The notes: generated by a model from the sequence alone, not told the origin. A stretch of 64,000 nt of DNA from Clostridia bacterium (GCA_017450005.1 JAFSYM010000003.1:1-64000), one strand, 5' to 3'; positions 16,369 through 25,623 are shown, numbered from the stretch's first letter. Program-made: numbers and translations.

Positions 16369-18147
16369 TTACGCAGCAGCATAGGTGCAGTGATCCACGA
16401 TACCGCTGTTTTCGATGTGCAGCGTCGCGAACGTGCCGTTGCCTCTGTCATAGAAGTTCCAGGTCTTGGAGAGACCGATCTTGCTGATGATGCTGTTTCT
16501 GCCGACGGAAACACTCAGGATGCCGTACAGCTGAACGTCAGCGCAGAATCTCAGGTCTTCCAGATCGTCCAGACCGGAGGAAGCTTCAACAGCCACATCC
16601 AGCGGGACCTCGGAGGTCACGACTGCATGGGTCTTGATGTTGAAGATCTTGGTCAGAACATAAGCGCCGATACCGCCGTTGAATTCGACGTCGATGATCT
16701 TGAACTTCAGGAAGGTCAGGCTCAGGTCCAGGCCAAGGACAGCGCGGAAATCACCGGAGATGTTGTACGCTCTGTCATAGACGGTGGACTCGTGGATGAC
16801 ACGACCCTTGTTGTTGATGATCTCGAAGCCCTTGGTTTCATTGGAGGTCACGATGATCTCAATTCTGCCGGAAGCGGAGAGAGTCAGGGAAACATTCATT
16901 TCGACGGTCAGACCGGTGGAGCCGATCGGGATGTCGAACGTGAAGATGTTGACCTTGATGCCGCCGCCCTGCTGCAGGGTGAGGTTGGAAAGGTTGTTCT
17001 TAACCTTCTCCAGGAAGGAATCGCCTTCGTTCGTGAAAGCGCCGCCTTCCGGAACGACAGAAGCCGCATAGGAACCTTCGAGAACGGTGGTCTCAACGAG
17101 ATCATAGTTCATCTTCAGGTAAGCTTCCTTGATGGCGAGCTTCTTGATGTTGGCATCGTACTTCGCATCAAACTTGATGTTGCTCAGGGAGTACAGCTTT
17201 TCAACAGAAACGCCGTCCACGACCTTGCCGCCGATGCTCACATCGACGCGACCGCCGGAGTACGCAGCCTTAACCTTGAAGCCCTTAACGCTGAAGGAGA
17301 CCTTCGGGTTCTTCAGGAAGTCTTTAGCCGCGTCGACACCCTTACCGATGAGCTCGGACGCCTTATCGCCGATCTTGCTCTGACCTGCGACAACAACACC
17401 CGTGCCGTCACTGATCAGGTTGCCTTCGTTGTCGTACGCAACAGCTTTGTCGAGGTCTGCAGCAACAGAGCCCTCGAAGTCGATCGCTTCGACAGCATCT
17501 TCGATCGCTACGGGAGCGACATCGACGATGGCAGCGCCGTCCACGACTTCGACAGCCTTCACTTCGTACGCAGCGCCGCTGACGTTGTACTCGTTCGCGC
17601 CTGCGATGAACTTGTCACCGGCGGCGAGAGCGAAATCAGCAGCAGCATAGACGAGCTTGTCGCCGACGACGGAGTACTCCGCGTCAGACAGATCAACCAC
17701 GCCGGCCTGCGGAACGATTTCAGACTGCGGGATGGGGGAAACAGACTTGTTGTTGCTTGCCTTGACAGCTGCGCTCAGTGCTTCGAGTGCGTCCGCAAGC
17801 TTCGCCTTCTTGCCGTTCTCGGGGATGTCGATCTTGACGTCCGCGCTGCTGGCACGAAGGATCGTCGCGGAAACGAACTCGTTGGTGGCGTACTTGTAAA
17901 CGTCGATCTTGTCGCCGTCTACGATCACGCCGTGACCATACGCAGTTTTCACGGTGTCGAGATATTCATTGGGCACGCCAGTGAAGGGGATCTCGACATC
18001 CTGCTTTGTGAATCCGAAATCCTCATTGACCAGCGCAAGCCACTCGCCCTGCTTGACATACAGGCCGTCGCTCGAAGGAACGGCGATACCGAGTGCGCTC
18101 AGGATGGACATGAGGAATGACAGAATCAAAGCAACGATTCTTTTCAT
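16369..18147 (-). CDS. Large exported protein of unknown function
   Basis: The protein has 592 residues. The ATG at 18147 was chosen because AGGAGGAAAG lies seven bases upstream and it begins a signal peptide (KRIVALILSFLMSILSALG, cut near AVPS). The first 270 residues are acidic, alanine/valine-rich repeats (VDGAAIVDVAPVAIEDAVEA); the second half is beta-rich with alternating hydrophobic strands (GLTVEMNVSLTLSASGRIEI, FRAVLGLDLSLTFLKFKI), suggesting a large beta-sandwich or barrel-like surface domain. Only one cysteine pair appears, near the end. Codon use is narrow, like gap, and the promoter is strong, so it may be an abundant secreted or surface protein. I do not recognise the family. Confidence 0.75.
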   Translation of the reverse strand: MKRIVALILSFLMSILSALGIAVPSSDGLYVKQGEWLALVNEDFGFTKQDVEIPFTGVPNEYLDTVKTAYGHGVIVDGDKIDVYKYATNEFVSATILRASSADVKIDIPENGKKAKLADALEALSAAVKASNNKSVSPIPQSEIVPQAGVVDLSDAEYSVVGDKLVYAAADFALAAGDKFIAGANEYNVSGAAYEVKAVEVVDGAAIVDVAPVAIEDAVEAIDFEGSVAADLDKAVAYDNEGNLISDGTGVVVAGQSKIGDKASELIGKGVDAAKDFLKNPKVSFSVKGFKVKAAYSGGRVDVSIGGKVVDGVSVEKLYSLSNIKFDAKYDANIKKLAIKEAYLKMNYDLVETTVLEGSYAASVVPEGGAFTNEGDSFLEKVKNNLSNLTLQQGGGIKVNIFTFDIPIGSTGLTVEMNVSLTLSASGRIEIIVTSNETKGFEIINNKGRVIHESTVYDRAYNISGDFRAVLGLDLSLTFLKFKIIDVEFNGGIGAYVLTKIFNIKTHAVVTSEVPLDVAVEASSGLDDLEDLRFCADVQLYGILSVSVGRNSIISKIGLSKTWNFYDRGNGTFATLHIENSGIVDHCTYAAA

Positions 18148-18259
18148 GTTCTTTCCTCCTAACTTTGGTATACGAAAGGCAGCGTTAATGACCTCTCGCA
18201 CCGGTTTTGCCGGTCAGTAAACGAGACTGCGCCCCATTCACCGACTATTTAGCATTATC

Positions 18260-18288
18260 ATTATAGCATGAGGTTGGGTCATTTTCAA
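18260..18288 (-). promoter_or_regulatory. Sigma-A promoter for the large exported protein
   Basis: On the reverse strand TTGAAA and TATAAT are 17 bases apart. The leader is about 105 bases long. The remaining 18289-18510 holds only a weak small open frame on the forward strand. Confidence 0.88.
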
Positions 18289-18360
18289 GCATTTTCCATC
18301 TTTTTTTCACAAAACAACAATGGAAATTTTAACAAACTTTGAACAAGGAGTTTGTATAAA

Positions 18361-18504
18361 ATGACGGAGAATTGCGGACTTTTTCACCAAAAGTACAAAA
18401 CAAAACGGGCAAAATGCCTATCTTTTGTGCAAATCAGAATATTTTGCCGGGCAATCTATTCTATGCGTGTAAAGGCGAAGTGTTCCCGGCGCCATCCGGA
18501 TTGA
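18361..18504 (+). CDS. Possible small cysteine-containing cationic peptide (47 residues)
   Basis: An ATG ten bases after AAGGAG opens a 47-codon frame with cysteines at 5, 19, 29 and 41 and many Lys/Arg (KTKRAKC, MRVKAKCSRRH). The TATAAA just before the ATG cannot serve as its promoter, and no clear upstream promoter is visible. It has no family I recognise and may be chance coding in an intergenic space. Confidence 0.2.
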   Translation: MTENCGLFHQKYKTKRAKCLSFVQIRIFCRAIYSMRVKAKCSRRHPD

Positions 18505-18510
18505 AAAGCG

Positions 18511-18561
18511 AAAAAGCGGCCGCGCATGTAGCTCGATTGTTCGTTGCTGCATGCGCGGCCG
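18511..18561 (-). terminator. Rho-independent terminator after galU
   Basis: On the reverse strand a very stable stem (18561-18550 with 18528-18517, 12 GC-rich pairs extended inward by a further short stem) is followed by CTTTTT. Confidence 0.93.
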
Positions 18562-18587
18562 GTGGTCGTTTTATGCACTTTATGCAC

Positions 18588-19469
18588 TCAGAACGTTTTG
18601 ACCAGTTCCTTGAGATAGGCTTTGAAATCCGCGCCGATCTCCGGGTGCGCGAGCGCAACCTCGCAGTTGGCCATCATGATGCCGAGCTTGTTGCCCATGT
18701 CGTAGCGTTTGCCGACAAAGTCGACGGCGGTCAGCTTACCCGCCTTGCCGAGCGCCGCCAGCGCGTCGGTCAGGAAAAACTCCTCGCCTGCGGGGCAGTT
18801 AGCGACGCCTTCCTCCAGCATGCCGAACACTTCCGGCGGCAAAACGACTCTGCCGAGAATCGCGTACAGGGACAGAATCTGCTCCTCGGTGGGCTTTTCG
18901 ATGATGTTGTGCACGCGCATCACGTTGTCGCGCAGGGGCGTTACGTCGAGCGTGCAGTATTTTTTAACGGCTTCGCGGGATACTTCCTTTACGCCGACCG
19001 TGCCGCAGCCGTACTCCTCATAGGTGCGCACAAGCTGCGAGGTGACGGGGTCGTCGGAGATGATCACGTCGTCGCCGTACAGCACGGCGAACGGCTCGTT
19101 GCCCACGAACGATTTGCCGCAGAGGATCGCGTGGCCGAGACCCTTTGTGACCTTTTGGCGGACAAAGTATACGTTGGCCAGCTCTGCGATCTCCTTGACC
19201 GCGCGCAGCATCGGCTCCTTGCCGGGCTTGCCCTCGAGGTTTCTCTCCAGCTCGTACGCGTGGTCGAAGTGATCCTCGATCACGCCTTTGCCGCGGTTGG
19301 TGATGATGAGTATATCCTCAATTCCGGCAGCGACCGCTTCTTCTACCAGATACTGGATCGCGGGCTTGTCGACGATGTTGAGCATCTCCTTCGGTACTGC
19401 CTTGCTTGCGGGCAGTACGCGCGTGCCGAGACCGGCGGCAGGAATGATGGCTTTTTTGACTTTTTGCAT
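18588..19469 (-). CDS. galU: UTP-glucose-1-phosphate uridylyltransferase
   Basis: The protein has 293 residues, the usual GalU length. It makes UDP-glucose from UTP and glucose-1-phosphate in the cytoplasm. The nucleotide-binding start IPAAGLGTRVLPASKAVPKE, the core EMLNIVDKPAIQYLVEEAV, LYGDDVI and the late FVGKRYDMGNKLG are all GalU signatures. The start follows ACGGAGG. It lies 19 bases behind the DUF2628 gene and the two appear to share a transcript. The product feeds glycan and lipoteichoic acid precursors together with the sugar transferase nearby. Confidence 0.96.
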   Translation of the reverse strand: MQKVKKAIIPAAGLGTRVLPASKAVPKEMLNIVDKPAIQYLVEEAVAAGIEDILIITNRGKGVIEDHFDHAYELERNLEGKPGKEPMLRAVKEIAELANVYFVRQKVTKGLGHAILCGKSFVGNEPFAVLYGDDVIISDDPVTSQLVRTYEEYGCGTVGVKEVSREAVKKYCTLDVTPLRDNVMRVHNIIEKPTEEQILSLYAILGRVVLPPEVFGMLEEGVANCPAGEEFFLTDALAALGKAGKLTAVDFVGKRYDMGNKLGIMMANCEVALAHPEIGADFKAYLKELVKTF

Positions 19470-19488
19470 TACAGAAACCTCCGTTTAT

Positions 19489-20472
19489 TTATAAGTAATA
19501 AAAGATACCCTGCAGAATCATCTCGGCGGCAAGATAGCTTGCCATCACGCCGAGAATCGAAACGCCGCCGCGGCGCAGGATCAGCATGCGGAACGTCTGC
19601 TCGTTTTTGGCAAAGTCGCGCATGGACTGGACGTCGCGTACGATCTTTTTCTTGTAGGACAGATCGGCTGTCATGCCGGCGGCAATGTTCGGCAGGAACA
19701 GTGCGCCGAAATACAGCAGCATCCATTTGGAGTAGCGCAGCACGGCGGACTGTATCTGCTGCTTCTGGTTCTCGTTCAGCGCGACGATCGCCTGCATGAT
19801 CTGGTCGGGCGTCGTCTGCTCATCTATCTCCACGTACTGCGTCACTGTTTGCGTGAGGGATTCGCGCACATTGGACATAGGGATTGCCATGAATACGGCG
19901 ATCACGAGCATGATTCCCATGAACAGCGCGCCGGCCTTGTAGTGCTTGCGGTAGAAGAACCAGAACGGGGAGAACAGAAACGCCGCCCAGTTCCAGCCGA
20001 CCTTTTTGTTTTGCAGTTTGCGGAATTTGCGCACATAAGCGCCCGCGCGGTACTGCGTGAACATGGCTGCCTCGCGTACGGTCATGCCGTCCAGATCCTC
20101 GTCCGGCTCGCCCTCGACGCCGCGCATAAAGAAATCAGCGTTGAAATCGAAACGCCCGCCGACGGGAACCTCGCCCAGGCGCTGTCCGCATTCGGGACAG
20201 ACCAGCGTATCGGCCGACAGCTCCTCGCCGCAGCGCGGGCAGCGGATCGAGTCCTGTTCGGGATCTGCATCTGCATCGTTATGCGCGTTCCCGCTGTCGG
20301 AAACGGACCGCCAGACGAATCCGCTCTCATGCGCGGCCGCATGCGCACAGCCGCCGTTCTGCTGCCAGCAGGCGCGGTGGTGCGGCGCGCCGCAGTCAGG
20401 ACAATAGACCACATCGTCGTTTTCGGAAAAAACCTGCCCGCAGACCGGGCAGACGTCGTTTGCATGAAGCAT
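19489..20472 (-). CDS. Zinc-ribbon/RING-like membrane protein with DUF2628
   Basis: The protein has 327 residues. Cysteine pairs VCPVCGQVF, YCPDCGAPHHRACW form a RING-type zinc site near the N-terminus, and RCPRCGEEL, VCPECGQRL a second zinc ribbon (about 77-98). After a linker comes a DUF2628 region: WNWAAFLFSPFWFFYRKHYK followed by membrane helices (about 180-200, 250-275, 305-325). The zinc domains should face the cytoplasm. Function is unknown; it may sense or regulate. It has a good promoter and precedes galU. Confidence 0.8.
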   Translation of the reverse strand: MLHANDVCPVCGQVFSENDDVVYCPDCGAPHHRACWQQNGGCAHAAAHESGFVWRSVSDSGNAHNDADADPEQDSIRCPRCGEELSADTLVCPECGQRLGEVPVGGRFDFNADFFMRGVEGEPDEDLDGMTVREAAMFTQYRAGAYVRKFRKLQNKKVGWNWAAFLFSPFWFFYRKHYKAGALFMGIMLVIAVFMAIPMSNVRESLTQTVTQYVEIDEQTTPDQIMQAIVALNENQKQQIQSAVLRYSKWMLLYFGALFLPNIAAGMTADLSYKKKIVRDVQSMRDFAKNEQTFRMLILRRGGVSILGVMASYLAAEMILQGIFYYL

Positions 20473-20559
20473 ATAAATATACCGTCCTGTTTGAGGTATT
20501 TCAGGTTTTGCGGAATAGAATGAATTGAAAAAAACGGATGAAACTACTTTTACAATTTT

Positions 20560-20588
20560 ATTATAACGACTTTCTTTGCAAATTTCAA
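20560..20588 (-). promoter_or_regulatory. Sigma-A promoter for the DUF2628-galU transcript
   Basis: On the reverse strand TTGAAA and TATAAT are 17 bases apart, about 90 bases before the start at 20472. Confidence 0.85.
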
Positions 20589-20607
20589 TCTTTCTGTAAA
20601 AAGTTTC

Positions 20608-20636
20608 TTTACTTTTTTGGATTTTTTCGATATAAT
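20608..20636 (+). promoter_or_regulatory. Sigma-A promoter for prfB
   Basis: TTTACT and TATAAT are 17 bases apart, 38 bases before the prfB start. It diverges from the promoter at 20560-20588 in an AT-rich spacer. Confidence 0.75.
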
Positions 20637-20673
20637 AAAACAGTTAGATACCTGACCGAAGGAGAAATGGCTT

Positions 20674-21786
20674 ATGATTCAATTTGAAGAACTGAAATTG
20701 GAACTGCTTTCCTATGAGGATAAACTGAAGGATTTGCGTGAGGCGCTGGGTCTGGATAAGGTGCAGCAGGAGATTGACACGCTGGAAGCAGAAACGACGA
20801 AGGAAGATTTCTGGAAAGATCTGGATAATTCGCAGAAGGTGCAGCGCCGCATTGCGCAGCTCAAGAGCAAGGTCGCGTCCTACGAGACGCTGCGCAGTCA
20901 TTTCGACGATACGCTCATCATGATCGAACTGTCCGACGAAGAGGGCGACCTTGACCTGCTCGAGGAGTGTAAGGCGGGCGTGCAGTCCTTTATACGTGAT
21001 CTGGACGCCGCGACACTCAGCACGCTGCTGACGGGCGAGTACGACGGCAACAACGCGATCCTGACGTTCCACGCCGGCGCGGGCGGCACCGAGGCGCAGG
21101 ACTGGGCGCAGATGCTTGTGCGCATGTACCAGCACTGGAGCGACAGCCACGGCTTCAAATGCTCGATGATTGACTTTCTCGACGGCGATGAGGCGGGGCT
21201 CAAATCCGCGGTTCTGCTGATCGAGGGACAGAACGCTTACGGCTATCTGCGCAGCGAATCGGGCGTGCACCGCCTTGTGCGCGTTTCGCCCTTTGACGCG
21301 TCCGGCCGCCGGCACACGTCGTTCGCCTCGCTCGAGGTCATGCCGGAGATCGACGACACGATCGAAATTGCGATCAGCCCGGACGATCTGAAGATCGACT
21401 ACTACCGCGCCAGCGGCGCCGGCGGACAAAAGGTCAACAAGACCTCTTCGGCCGTGCGCATCACGCATATTCCGACCGGTATCGTCACGTCCTCGCAGGT
21501 CGAGCGCAGCCAGCACCAGAACCGCGAGGTGGCCATGCGCATGCTCAAATCCAAGCTGATCGAAATCAAGGAGCGCGAGCACCTGGACAAGATCGAGGAT
21601 ATCAAGGGCGTGCAGAAGGAAATCGCCTGGGGCAGCCAGATCCGCTCTTATGTTTTCATGCCGTATACGCTCGTGAAGGATCACCGTACCGGCTTTGAAA
21701 TGGGTAACATCAACGCGGTTATGGACGGCGACATCGACGGCTTCATTAACGCTTACCTCAAGATGGAGTCGCTGAAAACAGTTTGA
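20674..21786 (+). CDS. prfB: Peptide chain release factor 2
   Basis: The protein has 370 residues. It ends translation at UGA and UAA codons on the ribosome. SPF at 205-207 is the type-2 release-factor codon-recognition motif and GGQ at 250-252 is the peptidyl-tRNA hydrolysis motif. The full protein is encoded in one frame: the region around codon 25 (REALGLDKV) has no in-frame TGA and no slippery site, so the programmed +1 frameshift that many prfB genes use for autoregulation is absent. A cyclase-family gene and a sugar transferase follow closely. Confidence 0.97.
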   Translation: MIQFEELKLELLSYEDKLKDLREALGLDKVQQEIDTLEAETTKEDFWKDLDNSQKVQRRIAQLKSKVASYETLRSHFDDTLIMIELSDEEGDLDLLEECKAGVQSFIRDLDAATLSTLLTGEYDGNNAILTFHAGAGGTEAQDWAQMLVRMYQHWSDSHGFKCSMIDFLDGDEAGLKSAVLLIEGQNAYGYLRSESGVHRLVRVSPFDASGRRHTSFASLEVMPEIDDTIEIAISPDDLKIDYYRASGAGGQKVNKTSSAVRITHIPTGIVTSSQVERSQHQNREVAMRMLKSKLIEIKEREHLDKIEDIKGVQKEIAWGSQIRSYVFMPYTLVKDHRTGFEMGNINAVMDGDIDGFINAYLKMESLKTV

Positions 21787-21818
21787 AATCAAACGATTAT
21801 ATAAGGTAGGTGCCGGCC

Positions 21819-22424
21819 ATGCACTTGATTGACATCACGCGCGACATCACGACCGCCGAGATCTATCCCGGCGATCCGCCGACGCTTGTGCGCCGCGTGA
21901 AGAGTATCGGAGACGAGTCCGACTACAACCTGTCCGTTTTGTGCACATGCGTACACGCAGGGACGCATGCGGATGCGCCGCTGCATTTTATCGAGGACGG
22001 CTGTTCTGCGGAGCAGCTTCCGGCCGAAGCGTTCATCGGCCCGTGTACGGTGCTGGAAATCAAGGATTCGCCGATCACGGGCGAGTGCGTCAACCGCCGC
22101 TTTCCGCAGAATGTCGAGCGGCTGCTCATCAAGGGCAGCGGCGAGGTGACGTTTATGGACTCCGCTGCATTTGAGGCGGCGGAGCTGCCGCTGCGGCTCA
22201 TCGGCACGGACGCGCTCTCCGTCGGGTCGCAGGGGAGCGAGCTGCAGACGCACAAGGCGTTTTTGCAAAAGGGGATTGTGATCCTGGAGGGGCTTGATCT
22301 GTCCGCCGTCGAGCCGGGCAATTATTTTCTGATTGCGCTGCCGATGAAGATCGGCGGGGCTGATGGCGCGCCGGTGCGCGCATTCCTGGCGGACGATTAT
22401 ATTTTCTGGACGCAAAAGAAATAA
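21819..22424 (+). CDS. Cyclase family protein (kynurenine-formamidase-like)
   Basis: The protein has 201 residues. The ATG at 21819 lies eight bases after GGTAGG and was preferred to a GTG nine bases upstream. The metal-binding signature CVHAGTHADAPLHF (HxGTHxDxPxH) is complete, and IGTDALSVGS follows as in this family. Members hydrolyse N-formylkynurenine or related amides/lactones; the substrate here is unknown. There is no tryptophan-catabolism neighbour. It sits between prfB and a sugar transferase with short gaps. Confidence 0.85.
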   Translation: MHLIDITRDITTAEIYPGDPPTLVRRVKSIGDESDYNLSVLCTCVHAGTHADAPLHFIEDGCSAEQLPAEAFIGPCTVLEIKDSPITGECVNRRFPQNVERLLIKGSGEVTFMDSAAFEAAELPLRLIGTDALSVGSQGSELQTHKAFLQKGIVILEGLDLSAVEPGNYFLIALPMKIGGADGAPVRAFLADDYIFWTQKK

Positions 22425-22433
22425 GGAGACGGT

Positions 22434-23006
22434 ATGAAGCGTTTTTTGGACGTTGTGTTCGGCACGGCGGCGATCATTGTTTTGTCGCCGCTGCTGCTCA
22501 TTCTGTCCATTGTCGTGCTGTTTTCGGACGGCTTCCCTGTGATTTTCCGTCAGGAACGCATCGGACGGGGCGGCAAACGCTTTCGCATCTGCAAGTTCCG
22601 CACGATGAAGAAAGACGTGGGCGACGTGGCCAAAAAGGACTTACGGGATTATGAGTCCTGCCTGATCCGATGCGGCAGTTTCCTGCGCCGGACAAGCCTT
22701 GACGAGCTGCCGCAGCTATTCAACATCGTGGGCGGCAGCATGAGCTTCGTCGGACCCAGACCGCTGATCCCGCAGGAACGCGAGATCGACGAAATGCGCC
22801 GGGCGGCGGGCGTCTATTCCGTGCGTCCGGGTGTGACGGGACTTGCGCAGATCAACGGCCGCGACAACCTGTCCAATGAAGAAAAGACGGCGTACGATAC
22901 GCAGTATGTGCGCACGCAGAGTCTGCGCACGGATCTGCGCATTCTGCTGCGGACAGTGGGCGTCGTTCTGCGGCGGGAAAACATGACGCAGGATACCAAA
23001 AAATAG
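22434..23006 (+). CDS. Sugar transferase (polyprenyl-phosphate phosphoglycosyltransferase)
   Basis: The protein has 190 residues. One N-terminal membrane-inserting helix (VVFGTAAIIVLSPLLLILSI) is followed by the conserved core: VIFRQERIGRGGKRFRICKF, RTSLDELPQLFNIVGGSMSF, VGPRPLIP and RPGVTGLAQINGRD. This is the small monotopic (PglC-like) type that moves a phospho-sugar from a UDP-sugar to undecaprenyl phosphate at the inner membrane face. It starts nine bases after the cyclase gene with an AAGGAGA site. The nearby galU and glmU could provide substrates. Confidence 0.93.
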   Translation: MKRFLDVVFGTAAIIVLSPLLLILSIVVLFSDGFPVIFRQERIGRGGKRFRICKFRTMKKDVGDVAKKDLRDYESCLIRCGSFLRRTSLDELPQLFNIVGGSMSFVGPRPLIPQEREIDEMRRAAGVYSVRPGVTGLAQINGRDNLSNEEKTAYDTQYVRTQSLRTDLRILLRTVGVVLRRENMTQDTKK

Positions 23007-23099
23007 CTGCGGCATTGTGCGCAATTGCCCGACTTTATGCCCGCGGAAATGACCCTTTTGTACAAATCTACAAACTTTTCCAAAATCATCAATTCTACC

Positions 23100-23128
23100 T
23101 TGCAAACCATTGCTGAACAGTATACAAT
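23100..23128 (+). promoter_or_regulatory. Sigma-A promoter for gap
   Basis: TTGCAA and TACAAT are 17 bases apart, 45 bases before the GAPDH start. Confidence 0.7.
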
Positions 23129-23172
23129 AAACGATGGTAAAAAAATACTATATCTTTTGGAGGTAATGTATC

Positions 23173-24189
23173 ATGTCTGTTAAAGTTGCAATCAACGGTT
23201 TCGGCCGCATCGGCCGTCTTGCGTTCCGTCAGATGTTCGGCGCAGAGGGCTACGAAATCGTCGCCATCAACGATCTGACCAGCCCCGCGATGCTCGCGCA
23301 TCTGCTCAAGTACGACTCCGCACAGGGCCGCTACGCTCTGGCTGACAAGGTTACTGCGGGCGAAGACAGCATCACTGTCGACGGCAAGACCATCAAGATC
23401 TATGCCGAGAAGAACGCGGCGGATCTGCCGTGGGGCGAGCTGGGCGTCGACGTCGTTCTGGAGTGCACCGGTTTCTATACGTCCAAAGAAAAGTCGCAGG
23501 CGCACATCGACGCCGGCGCGAAGAAAGTCGTCATTTCCGCCCCCGCGGGCAAGGATCTGAAGACCATCGTTTACAGCGTGAATGAGAACACCCTGACGGC
23601 TGAGGATACCATCATCTCCGCAGCTTCTTGCACCACCAACTGCCTGGCTCCGATGGCCAAGGCACTCAACGATTACGCGCCCATCGCCAGCGGCATCATG
23701 ACGACCGTCCATGCGTTCACCGGCGACCAGATGGTTCTCGACGGCCCGCACAGAAAGGGCGATCTGAGAAGAGCGCGCGCTGCTGCTGTCAACATCGTTC
23801 CCAACTCCACCGGCGCTGCGAAGGCAATCGGCCTCGTCATTCCGGAGCTCAACGGCAAGTTGATCGGCTCCGCGCAGAGAGTTCCCGTGCCGACCGGCTC
23901 CACCACGATTCTTGTGGCGGTTGTCAAGGGCAAGGACATCACAGTCGAGGGCATCAACGCCGCGATGAAGGCCGCTTCTTCCGATTCCTTCGGTTACACG
24001 GAAGAGCCGCTGGTTTCCTGCGACATCATCGGCATCACCTATGGTTCCCTGTTTGACGCGACCCAGACCATGGTCACCAAGATCGACGACGACACCTATC
24101 AGGTTCAGGTCGTTTCCTGGTACGACAACGAGAACAGCTACACCAGCCAGATGGTGCGCACGATCAAGTACTTCGCGGAGCTTGCGTAA
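23173..24189 (+). CDS. gap: Glyceraldehyde-3-phosphate dehydrogenase, type I
   Basis: The protein has 338 residues. It oxidises glyceraldehyde-3-phosphate to 1,3-bisphosphoglycerate in glycolysis. The Rossmann start [16 protein letters not shown], Asp34 in AINDL (NAD preference), and the active-site [10 protein letters not shown] with Cys153 are present, with [15 protein letters not shown] at the end. A TTTGGAGGT ribosome site, its own promoter and terminator, and a narrow codon set all fit a strongly expressed single gene. Confidence 0.98.
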   Translation: MSVKVAINGFGRIGRLAFRQMFGAEGYEIVAINDLTSPAMLAHLLKYDSAQGRYALADKVTAGEDSITVDGKTIKIYAEKNAADLPWGELGVDVVLECTGFYTSKEKSQAHIDAGAKKVVISAPAGKDLKTIVYSVNENTLTAEDTIISAASCTTNCLAPMAKALNDYAPIASGIMTTVHAFTGDQMVLDGPHRKGDLRRARAAAVNIVPNSTGAAKAIGLVIPELNGKLIGSAQRVPVPTGSTTILVAVVKGKDITVEGINAAMKAASSDSFGYTEEPLVSCDIIGITYGSLFDATQTMVTKIDDDTYQVQVVSWYDNENSYTSQMVRTIKYFAELA

Positions 24190-24204
24190 GTTTCAGACAG
24201 TTTA

Positions 24205-24238
24205 CCGCGTCCGGTTTGCGCCGGGCGCGGATTTTTTC
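24205..24238 (+). terminator. Rho-independent terminator after gap
   Basis: A 10-base-pair stem (24205-24214 with 24221-24230, one G-U) and a 6-base loop are followed by ATTTTTT. Confidence 0.92.
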
Positions 24239-24255
24239 GATAAGCTGGTGAGTGT

Positions 24256-25533
24256 GTGAAAAAGTGGATGATTACCGCGCTGCCGATTCTGCTTGCGTGC
24301 CTGCTTTGCGCCTGCGGATCGACCGCAGCGCAGACCGAGACAACGACGGAGCAGATGCAGGCGCAGACACAGGCGGTGACCGAAGTGCAGACAGCGGATT
24401 ATGCGCCGGATTCACTTGCAGAAGACGCGTGCGGCCGCGCCCTGACGTGGCGGCTGTCTTCCGGCGGCACGTTGACCGTAGAGGGCGAAGGCGCGATGTA
24501 CGATTTTCATTCCGCGCCGTGGAGCGCCGACCGTGAAAAGATCCGCCGCATCGTGATCGAAAGCGGTGTGACGAGCGTGGGCGAGAATGCGTTTGCCGGA
24601 TGCGAAAAGGCCTATGAGCTGCAGCTTAGTGATACGGTGCAGCGACTGGGTACGGGCGCGTTTTCCGGCTGCACTGCATTCAGCAGCGTACGCATCCCTT
24701 CCGGTGTGGAGGTTGTGCCGGAGCGCTGCTTCGAGGGCTGCTCACAGATGTGGAGCGTGACGTTGCCGGACACGGTGATCGAGATCGGCAGACGGGCGTT
24801 CAATCTGTGCGACCGTCTGAGCGAAGCGAAACTGCCGCAGAACCTCGAACGGATCGGCGACGAAGCGTTCGCCTTCTGCGACAGGCTCTATTCATGCCGC
24901 ATTCCTGCCTCTTTATCGCAGATCGGCCGCGGCGCTTTTCTGCACTGTACGCGTTTGTCGCACTTCTCCGTCGCGGACGGGAACGCGTATTTTTCGGCGG
25001 ACAGCCGCGGCGTGCTGTATGACAAGAATCAGACCGTGCTGCTGGCGTTTCCTTACCGCAGCGACGAGTCGTCCTATACGATTCCGGACAGCGTGACATG
25101 CATCGGTGAGGGTGCGTTTGCATATTGCGACGTGCTGCGCCGTGTGACGATCCCCGATACGGTGCGTGCCATCGAGGCTTCTGCATTTTATAACTGCAAC
25201 AACCTCGAATCCGTAACGCTGCCGCAGGACCTGACCGTGATCGCGGAGAATCTGTTCTCCAACAGCGAGAACCTGCGCGAGATCGAACTGCCGTCCGGCG
25301 TGACCGAGATCCGTGCCGGCGCGTTTTCGGGCTGCACGAGTTTGGAGGAGATTACCATTCCCGCGAGTGTTTCCGTAATCGGCAGCAATGCGTTCGGCAA
25401 CTGCGCGCAGCTGACGGTGCATGTCGAGGGCAAGGAAGTTGCCGTAGACGGTTGGGACGTATACTGGGTCGATCCGAACGCGACCGTCGAGTGGAATGCC
25501 GAATTGCAGACTGAAACCGAAACACAGGCATAA
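24256..25533 (+). CDS. BspA-type leucine-rich repeat lipoprotein
   Basis: The protein has 425 residues, read from a GTG at 24256 because that start gives the KKW-led signal peptide; an ATG 12 bases later is possible. The peptide ends at LLCACGS, a slightly unusual lipobox. After a T/Q-rich linker come about nine repeats of 22-24 residues of the form IPSxVxxIGxxAFxxCxxL (for example IPDSVTCIGEGAFAYCDVL), the BspA/LRR_5 pattern. Such proteins are surface-displayed and often bind host or polysaccharide ligands. A strong hairpin terminator follows. Confidence 0.88.
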   Translation: MKKWMITALPILLACLLCACGSTAAQTETTTEQMQAQTQAVTEVQTADYAPDSLAEDACGRALTWRLSSGGTLTVEGEGAMYDFHSAPWSADREKIRRIVIESGVTSVGENAFAGCEKAYELQLSDTVQRLGTGAFSGCTAFSSVRIPSGVEVVPERCFEGCSQMWSVTLPDTVIEIGRRAFNLCDRLSEAKLPQNLERIGDEAFAFCDRLYSCRIPASLSQIGRGAFLHCTRLSHFSVADGNAYFSADSRGVLYDKNQTVLLAFPYRSDESSYTIPDSVTCIGEGAFAYCDVLRRVTIPDTVRAIEASAFYNCNNLESVTLPQDLTVIAENLFSNSENLREIELPSGVTEIRAGAFSGCTSLEEITIPASVSVIGSNAFGNCAQLTVHVEGKEVAVDGWDVYWVDPNATVEWNAELQTETETQA

Positions 25534-25589
25534 AACCACACGTGAGCGCATATGCGCTGACCGCACAGGCCTGTAAAGTGAAAACGATA

Positions 25590-25623
25590 AAAGCGTCTTG
25601 CAGAAATGCACGGCGCTTTTTTT
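25590..25623 (+). terminator. Rho-independent terminator after the BspA-like gene
   Basis: A 13-base stem (25590-25602 with 25607-25619, one mismatch) with a GAAA loop ends in a run of T. Confidence 0.88.

Noticed and set aside
18372..19799. Long forward frame opposite galU
   Set aside because: GalU on the reverse strand is unambiguous with all motifs; the forward frame has no known domains.
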